Below are positions 38,537-47,834 of a stretch of DNA of 64,000 nucleotides, piece after piece. The translations under genes and the position numbers were made by a program. The notes beneath the pieces are model-generated. The model was not told where the DNA came from. It did not search any database and saw only the letters and a list, made by a program, of their open reading frames with translations. Numbering within the stretch: the first letter of the stretch is position 1; every line of letters begins with the position of its first letter. The stretch covers positions 434,001 to 498,000 of IMG/VR virus record IMGVR_UViG_3300046665_000548. One strand, 5' to 3'. The DNA is from a virus.

Positions 38537-41422
38537 TCAAACTCCATCTGTGAGAAGGCCCATATTGGGGGCAGTTTCGATGATGCCAACGCCAATATCG
38601 CCAAGGTCAATGCTGTTGCCGTATTTATCTGTGATAAGTCCGCAGTCAATTATCGGCTTTCGGTACCAACCATCCATCAGACTATACATCTGGATGACTA
38701 CCTTGTTGTTTTCCACATCGTCTTCTAGCACTGCTGTAATTTGCTGAGTGCTGACAATATCCATAATCGCGCGTTCAGCTATCAGTTCTCCATTGTAGAG
38801 AAACTGGCTCTTTGCAATGATGGCATCGCTCTGGGCGCTAATGGTGACTGTGCCGCCAGGACCGCCGTCGTTGATGCTGATGCCGGTACCAGCCGAGAGA
38901 ACTCGCGCGTTGGGGACGTTCTCGCTGCCGTTATCAAGTACGATAAATTTTTCGTTGCCCGGTGAGTTCGGAATAAAAATCGTAGCAAGCTGACCATCGA
39001 CCGTAACCGCGCTGGTTACGCCGCCGCCAACGAAGTTGATCGAAGAAACCGCAGTACCCTTGACGTTGCCTTCGTCGCGAACCTCAAGACCAGAACCGAA
39101 TGCGCTTCCAGATGTGACCATCAACAACTTGCCGTCGTTCTGGCCACCAGTGAAGGAGATAGTTCCAGTACCTTGAACGGCTCCCGTGAGAGTCAGCGTA
39201 ATCGGCTTCGTCTGAAACTTGATCTTCTGGTTAGGCGAATCGTAAGTAACATCGACGCCGAGTTGAGAGCCGGAAATCAAGTTAGTAACGATGCCGCGAA
39301 CTTCGCCAGCATCGAGGTCTGGTATGACCGCAATATTAGCCGTGTCACCGACGACGGTTGCCGTGATTCCGCTTCCGACAAAATTGATAGACTTAACCGC
39401 TGCGATATCGCCCGAGCGAACGCCTTCGTCCAGAATAGTGACGCCGGTAATACGATCTGATGTCGTATTGATTGTAACATCTCGAAGCTTAGAGACTTTG
39501 GCCGTACCTGTGACAGCGCCTGCGAGGTTGATGTTAAATTCGCGGACGCCAAGTTCTACGATGTTGTTTCCCGCATCATAATTGACGGTGACGCCGGTTT
39601 CTGTTTCCAGATTAGAGTTTGCCTCGCGGACTGTTCCCTTGATCGTCGTACCGATTGTGTTACGAACATCGGTGACGGTGATTGCTTGTGGAATGTCAAC
39701 TGTAGCGACACCTCCCGACTGGGAAACGGTGACGCCTGAGCCTGTGAAATTGAGGCTTTGTACGGACTGATCGAGGCCAATAGTGTTCCCGTGATCTTTT
39801 ACGGTGACACCCTTGATGAGGTCAGTAGATGTAAAGATATTGATGTCACCAAGGCGCGATGAATGACCCGTGCCGGTCACTGCGCCAGTAAGATTGACAT
39901 CGAACTCTTTGACGCCGATTTCGAGAACGTTGTTGGTCGCATCGTAATTCGTCGTAATACCGGTTTCGGCAGGCAACGTGACATTCGGATCACGAACAGT
40001 ACCGCGCACAAAGGTGCCGACGATATCCCGGACTTGCGACGGCAACAGTCTGCTGAATGTGAGGTCAACCTGATTTCCGTTTTGGACGGCGGTGATCGCG
40101 TCTCCCAGCAGATTGAATACCTTGACCGTTTCTGGATCACCAAGTGGGGTACCTGCTGTAAGGATTTGGACGCCCTTGATACGGTCCGATGTCGTATTGA
40201 TAACGATATCCTGGAGACGCTTGCTGTGGCCCGTACCTGTGACGGCACCGGTCAGCGTTACGTCGAATTCTCGAACACCAAGCTCGACCGTATTATTTGA
40301 TGCGTCGTAATTAGTCGTGATGCCAGTTTCGGTCTCAAGTTGTGTGTTCTGATCACGAACCGTTCCCTTAACGGTTCCGCCGATCTGATCTCGAACATCA
40401 CGCGCCGTCAGGATAGCCGGGATGTCGATGATCGACACCTCTCCTGTCTGAGTGACGGTTACTCCACTGCCAGTGAAATTTAGGAAGTGAGTGCCATCAA
40501 CAGGGCTTACGTTGACTCCGCTCTTCTGAACCGTGAAGCCGCTTCGGAAATTGCTCGTCGTGTTGATCGTGACATCAGAGAGATGCGAAACAGTAGCGCT
40601 ACCCTGGACAGTACCGGCCAGCGTGATCGTGAAATCTTTCGCTGAAAGGTTGACCTTGCCGCGAGTACCGTCGAAAACCGCGTTAATGCCTTCTTCAACG
40701 TTGTCATCGAATGCAGATGCGAGAATACCAGCCGAACCGTTATTGATCGGAAGATCGCCCAGACGAGCGTTCAGATAGGCTAGATTGATTACGTCTGTCG
40801 GACCAACTGGATTGTTCTCAATCGTCAGAGACTGGGTGATTTCGGCGCGACCGACACGGAGAGCCCAACGATCCTGAGAGAAGAACTCCCATACGTTTTG
40901 GTCGTTATTGTATCGGAACGTTCCTGATACTGGATTGACCGGACGAGTGTTTGTCGTTCCTTGCGGAGCACGGATATAGTCGCTGGTGACAATGAGCGGA
41001 GCGGAGACCTGAACTGCGTCTCCAACAAGAAACTTGTCTTTGCTCTGATAGCTGACGTTCAGACCATTGTTGACCCTAGCACCGAGGGTGAAAAGAGAAA
41101 TCCAATCGGTGCCGTTGTAATATTGAACAAGGCCCTCATCGTATCGGAGCATACCAGGACGAACAGTGGTCGTCGGTGCTCCCTGTGGCAACGTCAAAGA
41201 GTTGCCAGTATAGCTCGCCTTGAAGTATACATGACCGCCAGCGTCACCGATGACGGGAACGACTTCGATTACGCTTCCATCTAAGGGTGTAGCGGTCTGC
41301 AAGTTTTCGATAGCAGCCTTAATGACCGTGAAATTGTCACGGAATTGCTGAGAAGGCTGCGTTACACCTGGAACTGGATAGTTCGGATCGTAAGTTTGTG
41401 GAAGACCCGTATCAATAGCCAT
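38537..41422 (-). CDS. Tail fibre or structural repeat protein (961 aa)
   Basis: N-terminal 'TGLPQTYDPNYPVPGVTQPS' is followed by several repeats of about 95-100 residues with 'GVREFDVTLTGAVTGTGHS', 'INTTSDRIKGV' and 'LETETGITTNYDASNN'. Repeats alternate with 'SINFVGSGVTVTQSG...VDIP'. Beta-solenoid fibre likely. Starts 21 nt after the 41444 gene stops; late box at 41451-41458. Same repeat style as the next gene, so they may form one fibre. Confidence 0.8.
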   Translation of the reverse strand: MAIDTGLPQTYDPNYPVPGVTQPSQQFRDNFTVIKAAIENLQTATPLDGSVIEVVPVIGDAGGHVYFKASYTGNSLTLPQGAPTTTVRPGMLRYDEGLVQYYNGTDWISLFTLGARVNNGLNVSYQSKDKFLVGDAVQVSAPLIVTSDYIRAPQGTTNTRPVNPVSGTFRYNNDQNVWEFFSQDRWALRVGRAEITQSLTIENNPVGPTDVINLAYLNARLGDLPINNGSAGILASAFDDNVEEGINAVFDGTRGKVNLSAKDFTITLAGTVQGSATVSHLSDVTINTTSNFRSGFTVQKSGVNVSPVDGTHFLNFTGSGVTVTQTGEVSIIDIPAILTARDVRDQIGGTVKGTVRDQNTQLETETGITTNYDASNNTVELGVREFDVTLTGAVTGTGHSKRLQDIVINTTSDRIKGVQILTAGTPLGDPETVKVFNLLGDAITAVQNGNQVDLTFSRLLPSQVRDIVGTFVRGTVRDPNVTLPAETGITTNYDATNNVLEIGVKEFDVNLTGAVTGTGHSSRLGDINIFTSTDLIKGVTVKDHGNTIGLDQSVQSLNFTGSGVTVSQSGGVATVDIPQAITVTDVRNTIGTTIKGTVREANSNLETETGVTVNYDAGNNIVELGVREFNINLAGAVTGTAKVSKLRDVTINTTSDRITGVTILDEGVRSGDIAAVKSINFVGSGITATVVGDTANIAVIPDLDAGEVRGIVTNLISGSQLGVDVTYDSPNQKIKFQTKPITLTLTGAVQGTGTISFTGGQNDGKLLMVTSGSAFGSGLEVRDEGNVKGTAVSSINFVGGGVTSAVTVDGQLATIFIPNSPGNEKFIVLDNGSENVPNARVLSAGTGISINDGGPGGTVTISAQSDAIIAKSQFLYNGELIAERAIMDIVSTQQITAVLEDDVENNKVVIQMYSLMDGWYRKPIIDCGLITDKYGNSIDLGDIGVGIIETAPNMGLLTDGV

Positions 41423-41443
41423 TAATTAACTACCCCTGGAGAT

Positions 41444-43672
41444 TTAGAGGTATTTATTCGGCTCTAGTAACTGACCGTCGAACACTGTTTGGAAGGTGAT
41501 ATCGGAGCTATCGAACGACGTAATCGTACCATCGAAGGCCGTTTGCTTGACGATCAGATTGACTGTCGCGACGTAGCGGTCGAATGTAAACACGTGTCCA
41601 TCGTTCATTAGCTCGTCATCATGGACCCGCAGCGTCTCAAGAAGATTGGCTCCTTGTCCGGGTTGCAAGTGGGCAATTACGATGGAAGGAACATATCCCA
41701 AGACGCTGGATGGCACATTGCGAACCTGCTCTGCGCGCATCCACAATGGAAGACCTTCCGGCCCGGATGGTCCCAAAGTCGTAGTCTCCAGAAGATTGAC
41801 TGCTGGAAACTGAATATCCTTCGCAAGGTCTTTACGGATGTTTTCAAGGCTGATCGGATAGATGTACTCAATCGACTTCGACTGCGGATAGACGACCTTT
41901 TCTTCTATTGGAGCATTGTTCGTTCGGCTGAAACCACCTGAACCGGTATTAGGATCGTACACGTCTCGATATAGGACCTCATATGCTACGGCCCCGGTTT
42001 GATCACGAACAACCGCAATTTTATGATCTCCCAAAATGAGATCGAGCGAGCCATGATAGTCCGGATTCATAAGATGTGGGCTACCATCACCGCTTGTTGC
42101 GGTCTGGAGGCTCACTCCGTTAGCATTCAACCCGCGCACCACGTATACTCGCGGCTCACGCACCATACCGAAGTTGGCATCGTCTGCTCTGAATAGCATA
42201 TTCGTGTTGATGAAATCTCGGTAGTTCCTAAGAAAGTTATATCGATTAACCACCATCAGTTTCAGACCGATGTCGTAGAACGTGCGAGATGTAATTCTAG
42301 ATTTTAGAGTCAAAGAAAATGTTCTATCTACGAATGTCGGACCAGATTCGGCTCTGACCGTAAAGCTATACTTGCTGTCATAAGTGACAAAGCCGTTGAT
42401 CCCGCGAATTTCGCCAGTGCTTTGCACTATAATCAAACCGGGCGGCAAGCCGCGTGAGCTTGGGGCCATAGAATAGGTTATGACTGCATTATCTTCGCCG
42501 CCAATGATCTGTGCTTCGATCTTCAAGAAGCACGGCTCGGCCGAGTAAATCGTACCTAGATCGGTTTGAGTGATCCAATTGATCTTAGGGGTGGCTTCGA
42601 GTTTACTCGCAAGTTCATACAGTACCTCGATCATAAACGTGAAGACCGTCGTGTTGTCGTTGGTCTTCAATTGAAAGAAATACTGCCCGGCAGGGATCGA
42701 TGGATCGATCATGCCTTCGATCTGATAGCCGTTCAGCTTGAGACCTGTCGGCATACCGCCAAAATATTCACCGATGTCGGGGAGACCCGTAACCTTCTTG
42801 ACGAAAAGCGTCGGATGATCTCCGTCAGGATCGATAACGTCGAGTGTATACGCGAAGCTCTGACCACGCTTCAATCGTGCAAGGCGACGATATTGAATTG
42901 TTGTGTCGGGTAGAGTTTGAAGTGCCGGTAGTGAGCGCGATTCATACGTCGTCGGATAGTCCACACCAGTTACCGCAATACTAAATGTGCGGTCACGCGA
43001 CCGAAGACCGTTGGATGCACGTACAGTGAATCCATAGGTAGTAAGCTCGGGAGGATTCACATTGCCGACCGTGCCCACGATTTCACCGGTCTCTGGAGCG
43101 ATACCAAGTCCAGGCGGCAATGCCCCATTCAATATAGTGTAGGTCAGACGATTAGTCGTATATACCTCAATTACGGAAATAGCCGGAAGAGGATCAAATA
43201 GAATCGATCCCGATCCCTTCGTAAATGAAATCGCGTCTCCGTTCACGACTACACTATTGACATACGTTACTACATTCGTAGGCATAGTAATGAACGCCGT
43301 TCCTGCCGGAACAATCGTCGTTAGTACATCAACCGCGTCTAGAAAATAGGATGCCTGCTCGCCTTCTTGAGACGTTAAAAGAAGAGAGGATGGAGTTTGC
43401 CAATGAGGAACGAAACCTTCATGGGAAATATTGTTGAAGGACGTGAACTCCCGAATTGAGTTACTGGCCGATCCAACGATAAAGACGCGAAGATTAGAAT
43501 TGCCCGTGATAGGAGCGAGGGTAGAAGCGACCACGCCTCGAACGGGCAGTTCGCTATCCACTTGTTGCGTCAGCAAACCGATTGGATCGTTTCCAGACAG
43601 AGAAACCAGAAGGTACGCTGCGGATTCCGTCTCTAAATTGTCATACGTGTTAGTAGCGGAACCTACCGGCAT
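41444..43672 (-). CDS. Tail structural protein with Ig-like (He_PIG) domains (742 aa)
   Basis: Contains two putative cadherin/He_PIG-type Ig domains: 'YTILNGALPPGLGIAPETGE' with 'TYGFTVRASNGLRSRDRTFS' (about 180-240), and 'ITYSMAPSSRGLPPGLIIVQ' with 'YSFTVRAESGPTFVDRTFS' (about 395-460). The N-terminal 180 residues are beta-rich. Function is probably adhesion or baseplate/fibre connection. AGGAG before the ATG; late box at 43698-43705. Last of three adjacent structural genes. Confidence 0.75.
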   Translation of the reverse strand: MPVGSATNTYDNLETESAAYLLVSLSGNDPIGLLTQQVDSELPVRGVVASTLAPITGNSNLRVFIVGSASNSIREFTSFNNISHEGFVPHWQTPSSLLLTSQEGEQASYFLDAVDVLTTIVPAGTAFITMPTNVVTYVNSVVVNGDAISFTKGSGSILFDPLPAISVIEVYTTNRLTYTILNGALPPGLGIAPETGEIVGTVGNVNPPELTTYGFTVRASNGLRSRDRTFSIAVTGVDYPTTYESRSLPALQTLPDTTIQYRRLARLKRGQSFAYTLDVIDPDGDHPTLFVKKVTGLPDIGEYFGGMPTGLKLNGYQIEGMIDPSIPAGQYFFQLKTNDNTTVFTFMIEVLYELASKLEATPKINWITQTDLGTIYSAEPCFLKIEAQIIGGEDNAVITYSMAPSSRGLPPGLIIVQSTGEIRGINGFVTYDSKYSFTVRAESGPTFVDRTFSLTLKSRITSRTFYDIGLKLMVVNRYNFLRNYRDFINTNMLFRADDANFGMVREPRVYVVRGLNANGVSLQTATSGDGSPHLMNPDYHGSLDLILGDHKIAVVRDQTGAVAYEVLYRDVYDPNTGSGGFSRTNNAPIEEKVVYPQSKSIEYIYPISLENIRKDLAKDIQFPAVNLLETTTLGPSGPEGLPLWMRAEQVRNVPSSVLGYVPSIVIAHLQPGQGANLLETLRVHDDELMNDGHVFTFDRYVATVNLIVKQTAFDGTITSFDSSDITFQTVFDGQLLEPNKYL

Positions 43673-43697
43673 TCAACTATCACTCCTCTTGAGCAAG

Positions 43698-43705
43698 TAT
43701 TTAGC
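43698..43705 (-). promoter_or_regulatory. Late-type promoter box (GCTAAATA)
   Basis: TAAATA 25 nt ahead of the structural gene starting at 43672, inside an inverted repeat (43699-43722, 8-bp arms, 8-nt loop). Confidence 0.5.
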
Positions 43706-43739
43706 GGTTCGAAACGCTAAATCTGCACATGGAGTGAGC

Positions 43740-44474
43740 TTAAAGGCTCAAGCCTCTATCTTGAGCTTGCGTCCTAGCATCACGAAGGCGATCTAGGTAA
43801 CCCAGCGCCCTGAGGCTCTTGAAGGCAAGGTTCTCTGTTGAGAATTCACCACCATCCCGGAGTCCGCTTTGGCGCATTTCTCGTAGGCGGCTCATCAGCG
43901 CGGAAAGTCGATCCATATCTGGCTGGCCATCTAACAGAGCATCTATCTCGTCTGCTAGATGTTCGGTTTTGGCGAGCACGGCGGCGTCGTCATAGGACGG
44001 TTCGACAGGTTCGGGATGATTCAACCAGCTACCGCGAAGAATACTGAATACCCCATTGGAGTAAGCGGGTGAGCGCTGGTCTTCGACGTACATCTCGATC
44101 TTGAAGCCACGCACCGAAATGTCGTGGCTGACGTTCCAGAGGGTTTTCTTTGCAGAGAAAAAGTTCTCCGCCAACTTCGGACACGTGGTTTTGCTGTAAT
44201 CCACGATGAGATGGACATCGATGTCACTCAAATCGGTGTAATTGTATGCGGCGTTCGATCCGGTAACCACAACGTCGGACAACTTCAATTCAGGCATTTC
44301 GAGAAAATCGTAAAAAGCCATCGCTGCTTTAAGCAGGCGCGCTCGCACGGGTAGCAACATATCGTCGCTTTCGTCCCACAAGCCTGGGTTCAAGCGATCA
44401 TGGAATGCGATGTTTTTGGAGACGGCTGCCGGATCAATCCGTGCCTCAAGCTCAATTTCTCGACTGCGAATCAT
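43740..44474 (-). CDS. Nucleotidyltransferase-fold protein (244 aa)
   Basis: 'VVVTGSNAAYNYTDLSDIDV' (about 69-88) matches the polymerase-beta-type nucleotidyltransferase signature G-S-x9-S-D-x-D. The flanking regions are helical. Members transfer nucleotides to RNA, proteins or antibiotics; phage copies are mostly uncharacterised. ATG 44474 lies 5 nt after TAAATA (44485-44480), so the mRNA may be leaderless and late. Confidence 0.7.
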   Translation of the reverse strand: MIRSREIELEARIDPAAVSKNIAFHDRLNPGLWDESDDMLLPVRARLLKAAMAFYDFLEMPELKLSDVVVTGSNAAYNYTDLSDIDVHLIVDYSKTTCPKLAENFFSAKKTLWNVSHDISVRGFKIEMYVEDQRSPAYSNGVFSILRGSWLNHPEPVEPSYDDAAVLAKTEHLADEIDALLDGQPDMDRLSALMSRLREMRQSGLRDGGEFSTENLAFKSLRALGYLDRLRDARTQAQDRGLSL

Positions 44475-44837
44475 GCGCGTATTTACACAAACTTCCGCAA
44501 ATCAAGCGTTCTTTTGATGGCCTCACGAACTCGTGATAATCGACCAAAACGCGCGAGTAAAATTCCTACCAAAATCGGTTTTTTCTGTTTATTGAACCAC
44601 GATAAGCCCTTGAATTAAATCATAAAGGCTTGAAAAGAATGACATTCATAGATTCGACACATGCCGGTAAATTGAAAATCGAGGCTATTTACGCCTAAAT
44701 TTGGTATCCGAATTTCGACCTCAAATGATGCTATTTTGGTGCTTTTCGTATCAAGGCTTGCAGGGGTAAGCCATTGTGCATATTATGCTTCTTAACGGCG
44801 ACCCTACCTAGAAGTCGATCACGCACGGAGTACCAAA
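44475..44837. other. 363-bp gene-free region
   Basis: AT-rich stretch between the divergent genes at 44474 and 44838. It holds a late-type box (TGTAAATA, 44480-44487, minus) and a sigma70 promoter (44758-44786, plus). An internal GGCTATTTACGCCTAAAT segment carries two inverted TAAAT elements. No coding sequence, RNA gene or repeat array seen. Confidence 0.5.
44758..44786 (+). promoter_or_regulatory. Sigma70 promoter for the 44838 gene
   Basis: TTGCAG (44758-44763), 17-nt spacer, TATTAT (44781-44786). Confidence 0.65.
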
Positions 44838-45698
44838 ATGTTCGCGATCACATTGAACAAACCAGCCCACCATAGTTTTTTCCGCGAAGAACGAGCGCGG
44901 GGAATGCGGGTCAAAATCACGCCGAACAAGACCGTCCAATTTCAGCCGGTCCATGACACCAAAGAAGATGACGTGATCCCGTTAGATTTCAGATCAAGAG
45001 GGGGTCTCGGCGGGACCATCGAAGGTTCCATGGCCGAAGAACTCCAGAAGTACCTTACGAACCCTAACGGGAATCCATTCTTCACTATCAAGCGCGTTAG
45101 GGACGGATGGTATGCCCTGAAGCCAGCATCAAGCCAGCCATCCCGCTTCACACCGCACCTTCGTATTTGGTCGAAGGACGGCACTACATCTGCTCGGCCT
45201 TTGGACCACTCTCGTATTCTTGAGGAAGTCCGTGAAGCTAAGGCCATTATCTACGATCACGAAAATCAGCGAAACACCAAAGCGACGAAAGCCGGAAGGC
45301 CGCCGCGCGAGGTCACTGATGCACGCGCCAAGCTTCAGGCTGTTGCCGAGGCGGCCCGTGAGGTTCTACCGGTGGATGAGATCAAGCGAGCTTGCTCGAT
45401 GCTGATCAACTACCTGGAGGGACCTTCTCCGTCCATAGATGCGGTAATGGAAGCCGGTAGGCTTCTCGGCGTTAAGCCATCCGCCAGTGCCTCTTCTCGA
45501 ACTGGCGTGACCACCTTATCTCGAACCACGATCAAGCAAGGAAGACACAAGGTCACCCTTAGCCGAGCCAACGTCGATCCAGACTCGGATCAAATTGCCT
45601 CAGCAGCGGCTTCCAAGCTTGGTTTCAAAAATGATCCCCTACCGGTCGTAGCTTCATCGAGGCGGCGATCTCAGCAACACGCAGTCGCGGCCTACTAA
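44838..45698 (+). CDS. Unknown protein (286 aa)
   Basis: Not recognised. N-terminal 'TLNKPAHHSFFREERARGMR'. Residues about 55-130 look like a compact domain with 'YLTNPNGNPFFTIKRVRDGW'. Residues about 130-190 are helical. The C-terminal 60 residues repeat Ser/Thr/Arg ('SRTGVTTLSRTTIKQGRHKV'). Ends before a strong terminator. Sigma70 promoter upstream, so probably early or middle. Confidence 0.5.
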   Translation: MFAITLNKPAHHSFFREERARGMRVKITPNKTVQFQPVHDTKEDDVIPLDFRSRGGLGGTIEGSMAEELQKYLTNPNGNPFFTIKRVRDGWYALKPASSQPSRFTPHLRIWSKDGTTSARPLDHSRILEEVREAKAIIYDHENQRNTKATKAGRPPREVTDARAKLQAVAEAAREVLPVDEIKRACSMLINYLEGPSPSIDAVMEAGRLLGVKPSASASSRTGVTTLSRTTIKQGRHKVTLSRANVDPDSDQIASAAASKLGFKNDPLPVVASSRRRSQQHAVAAY

Positions 45699-45729
45699 TA
45701 GGCTTAGGCTCGTCATCTTTTCTATCACA

Positions 45730-45758
45730 ACGCGCGGCTCTGGGGCCGCGCGTTTTTT
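45730..45758 (+). terminator. Strong intrinsic terminator
   Basis: 9-bp GC-rich stem ACGCGCGGC / GCCGCGCGT, 6-nt loop, then TTTTT. Just after the 44838 gene. Confidence 0.85.
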
Positions 45759-45774
45759 GTTGTCCACAGAAAGA

Positions 45775-45782
45775 GATAAATA
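45775..45782 (+). promoter_or_regulatory. T4-type late promoter box (GATAAATA)
   Basis: 7 of 8 matches to consensus, 24 nt before the 45807 start; opens a late plus-strand cluster. Confidence 0.6.
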
Positions 45783-45806
45783 ACTGGAATTTTCCTGAGA
45801 GTATCA

Positions 45807-46379
45807 ATGCTTGATATCGAAAAACTAGAAGACTCCCCGCATCTTCTCGATCTGCTGGTTCAGATGGAAGACGTGCTCGACTCCATGGACGTGTACGTTT
45901 TTAAGAACTGGATCGATGGAGAGATTGTTGAAGGGCCGAAGGTTCGACGCTATTGGCTCGACATGACCCTCAAATATCCTTACGACAAGATGCCCGATCC
46001 GCGTGCAGGTCTTCGTCTGCTCAAGCACGGCGTGCGAGTTGATTTTAGCAAAGCCCACGAAGACGACAGCGGAGACGCAAAACCCGTCGAGGGCGAAGGC
46101 GAGAAGGACAGCATGGTCTGGCTCGTTCACGTTTCAATTCCTCGTCGTCTGATTGTTGAAATCAATGCTGGTCAGCTTGACTTCTATGATGATGAAATCG
46201 ACAGCGAGGACGTTGAGGACGCACAGGACTCCGGCGTAACCGACGAGACCGGATATACGGCTCCCGAAGAAGGTGGCCTGCCTCCTCCTGGTGGACCCGA
46301 AATGGCCCCACCAGCGCCGGGAGGTCCAGGTGGCCCCCCACCGGCACAACCGCCAATGGGAGGACCGCCGCGTGGCTAA
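45807..46379 (+). CDS. Late protein with Pro/Gly-rich tail (190 aa)
   Basis: N-terminal 130 residues form an alpha/beta domain ('LLDLLVQMEDVLDSMDVYVF', 'MTLKYPYDKMPDPRAGLRLL'). The last 50 residues are Pro/Gly/Ala-rich. I recall related proteins in T4-like cyanophages, next to the following gene; not verified. Behind a late box and terminator, so a virion or assembly role is likely. Confidence 0.6.
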   Translation: MLDIEKLEDSPHLLDLLVQMEDVLDSMDVYVFKNWIDGEIVEGPKVRRYWLDMTLKYPYDKMPDPRAGLRLLKHGVRVDFSKAHEDDSGDAKPVEGEGEKDSMVWLVHVSIPRRLIVEINAGQLDFYDDEIDSEDVEDAQDSGVTDETGYTAPEEGGLPPPGGPEMAPPAPGGPGGPPPAQPPMGGPPRG

Positions 46380-47088
46380 TCTATTTGAAGGAATGCGCCA
46401 GGGCGATCTGGAGGACATGCTCCTCCCGCTCATTTCTGTGGATGAATACGAAAGCAAAATCGATAAGAGTGCGGTCGTGATCGGTTTTTACGTTGGCGAC
46501 CAAGATGCGGCAGAAGATTTGAACAGGTTTATCCAACGGTCTCCCGTTGAAATCCTCGACACTGAAATCTCGCCCGCGCCAGATCAACAGGGATACTATA
46601 TGGTATTCGTTGAATTGTTGAACAATGACAAACTGGCGGGGAATATCGAAGACCTATTGAAGGAGATTCAGCCTCTCAGTCAGGTCGATAATTGGCAGAT
46701 GCATATTCGCGGGGAGCCCGATCTTGTTCCTTTCTCTGACAAAGCGATCTCTAAGCATGTATTGCCGCCATCCGAAGAAAAAGTTGAGGAAAGCATTCTT
46801 GCATTCTTGACCAAGAGCGTTCTTCGTGATGCACATGTAGACAATAATCAAGTGGTCCTGGAGGGTGATTCGGGTCGGTTTGAGCTTAGCTATGTTGGGC
46901 TTGGACCTTATCAGGAGACGATGTGCGAACACGGCCTAGAAGAAGCCGCTGTTGGATTGAGTCTGCAAGACGCTGCTCGCAGTTCTAAAATCCAGACAAT
47001 GCTTGGCGAAGGTTGGTCTGTATCTCGGGTTGGTGATTGCGATGTCTTGCATCGCCTTGACACTGATATGGTCTTAATTCTATCATAA
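46372..47088 (+). CDS. Conserved T4-like late protein (238 aa, GTG start)
   Basis: Starts VANLFEGMRQGDLEDMLLPL at 46372 with GGGAGG upstream, overlapping the previous gene by 8 nt. 'ISVDEYESKID', 'AEDLNRFIQRSPVEILDTEI' and 'YYMVFVELLNNDKLAGNIED' are a pattern I recognise from T4-like cyanophages. Function not known; position in a late cluster points to a structural or morphogenetic role. Confidence 0.65.
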   Translation: MANLFEGMRQGDLEDMLLPLISVDEYESKIDKSAVVIGFYVGDQDAAEDLNRFIQRSPVEILDTEISPAPDQQGYYMVFVELLNNDKLAGNIEDLLKEIQPLSQVDNWQMHIRGEPDLVPFSDKAISKHVLPPSEEKVEESILAFLTKSVLRDAHVDNNQVVLEGDSGRFELSYVGLGPYQETMCEHGLEEAAVGLSLQDAARSSKIQTMLGEGWSVSRVGDCDVLHRLDTDMVLILS

Positions 47089-47140
47089 CGTTGTTCGAAT
47101 CAGGACACAATTGCCCCCTTAAACATACTTCTGAATAACG

Positions 47141-47506
47141 ATGTTGGAATCGGGCGTACTCGATTACCCAGTCACGTGGCGACACATGAAGTCAGGGTTC
47201 CTTCTAATGGGAAAGCCAAAGGGCTTTTTTCCAGATATCACCGATCTTGTCCAAAGGGGCGTTGAGCCACCGATCTCCGACGAAGAGAAAATGTTCAACG
47301 TTGTGATTTTTCCAGAACCAAATTTGATTTCCGAACTGCGTGAATGGTTGTCAGAAAATACAGACATGCAGGTCGGAATGTTCGCCCGATTTTCATGGGT
47401 CACACAGAAATATCGTATCGACCGAGAGTATCAAGGTGTACGTTTTGTGTTCGAAGATATGAACGTCGCGGTTCTTTTTAAGCTGTTTTGGGCACAAGGT
47501 TCTTAA
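47141..47506 (+). CDS. 'FKL'-motif paralogue (121 aa)
   Basis: Ends 'GVRFVFEDMNVAVLFKLFWAQGS', one of the best copies. The N-terminal half has 'YPVTWRHMKSGFLLMGKPKG' and a helix 'ISELREWLSENTDMQ'. Inserted between late genes. Function unknown. Confidence 0.6.
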   Translation: MLESGVLDYPVTWRHMKSGFLLMGKPKGFFPDITDLVQRGVEPPISDEEKMFNVVIFPEPNLISELREWLSENTDMQVGMFARFSWVTQKYRIDREYQGVRFVFEDMNVAVLFKLFWAQGS

Positions 47507-47560
47507 TGCCTGGGTTTTGCTAAATACCTGCAAGTAGAGCAGAAAAGAGTAAAACCCCCA

Positions 47561-47812
47561 GTGTTTGAAAGTATCATTCAGAAATTGTTAGAAGCCATGC
47601 TTGCGGGTGGACCGCAGGCGTTTGTTGCTATTCTGGCTCTTATTGTTGCTCTCCTTCTATTGGAGAGGCGTCGTCTCGTTGCCGACATCCAGAAGAAAGA
47701 TGACAAGATCGAAAAGATCATTGATGACTATTACAAGGGCAACCTAAGTCTGTCTGAAGCGCTGACCCATCTGAAGCTAGTTCTGTACGAAATCAAAGGC
47801 AGAATCCAGTAA
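47561..47812 (+). CDS. Small membrane protein with coiled coil (83 aa, GTG start)
   Basis: Residues about 18-37 ('PQAFVAILALIVALLLLERR') form one membrane segment; the rest is a charged helix. Preceded by a late-type box (47519-47526). Could be a holin-like or spanin-associated protein, or a partner of the PAS protein that follows; sequence does not decide. Confidence 0.55.
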   Translation: MFESIIQKLLEAMLAGGPQAFVAILALIVALLLLERRRLVADIQKKDDKIEKIIDDYYKGNLSLSEALTHLKLVLYEIKGRIQ

Positions 47813-47834
47813 TCGGCGTACGAGGATGTGGTCC

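Noticed and set aside
44475-44837. tRNA genes in the gene-free region
   Set aside because: No cloverleaf with a T-loop signature on either strand.
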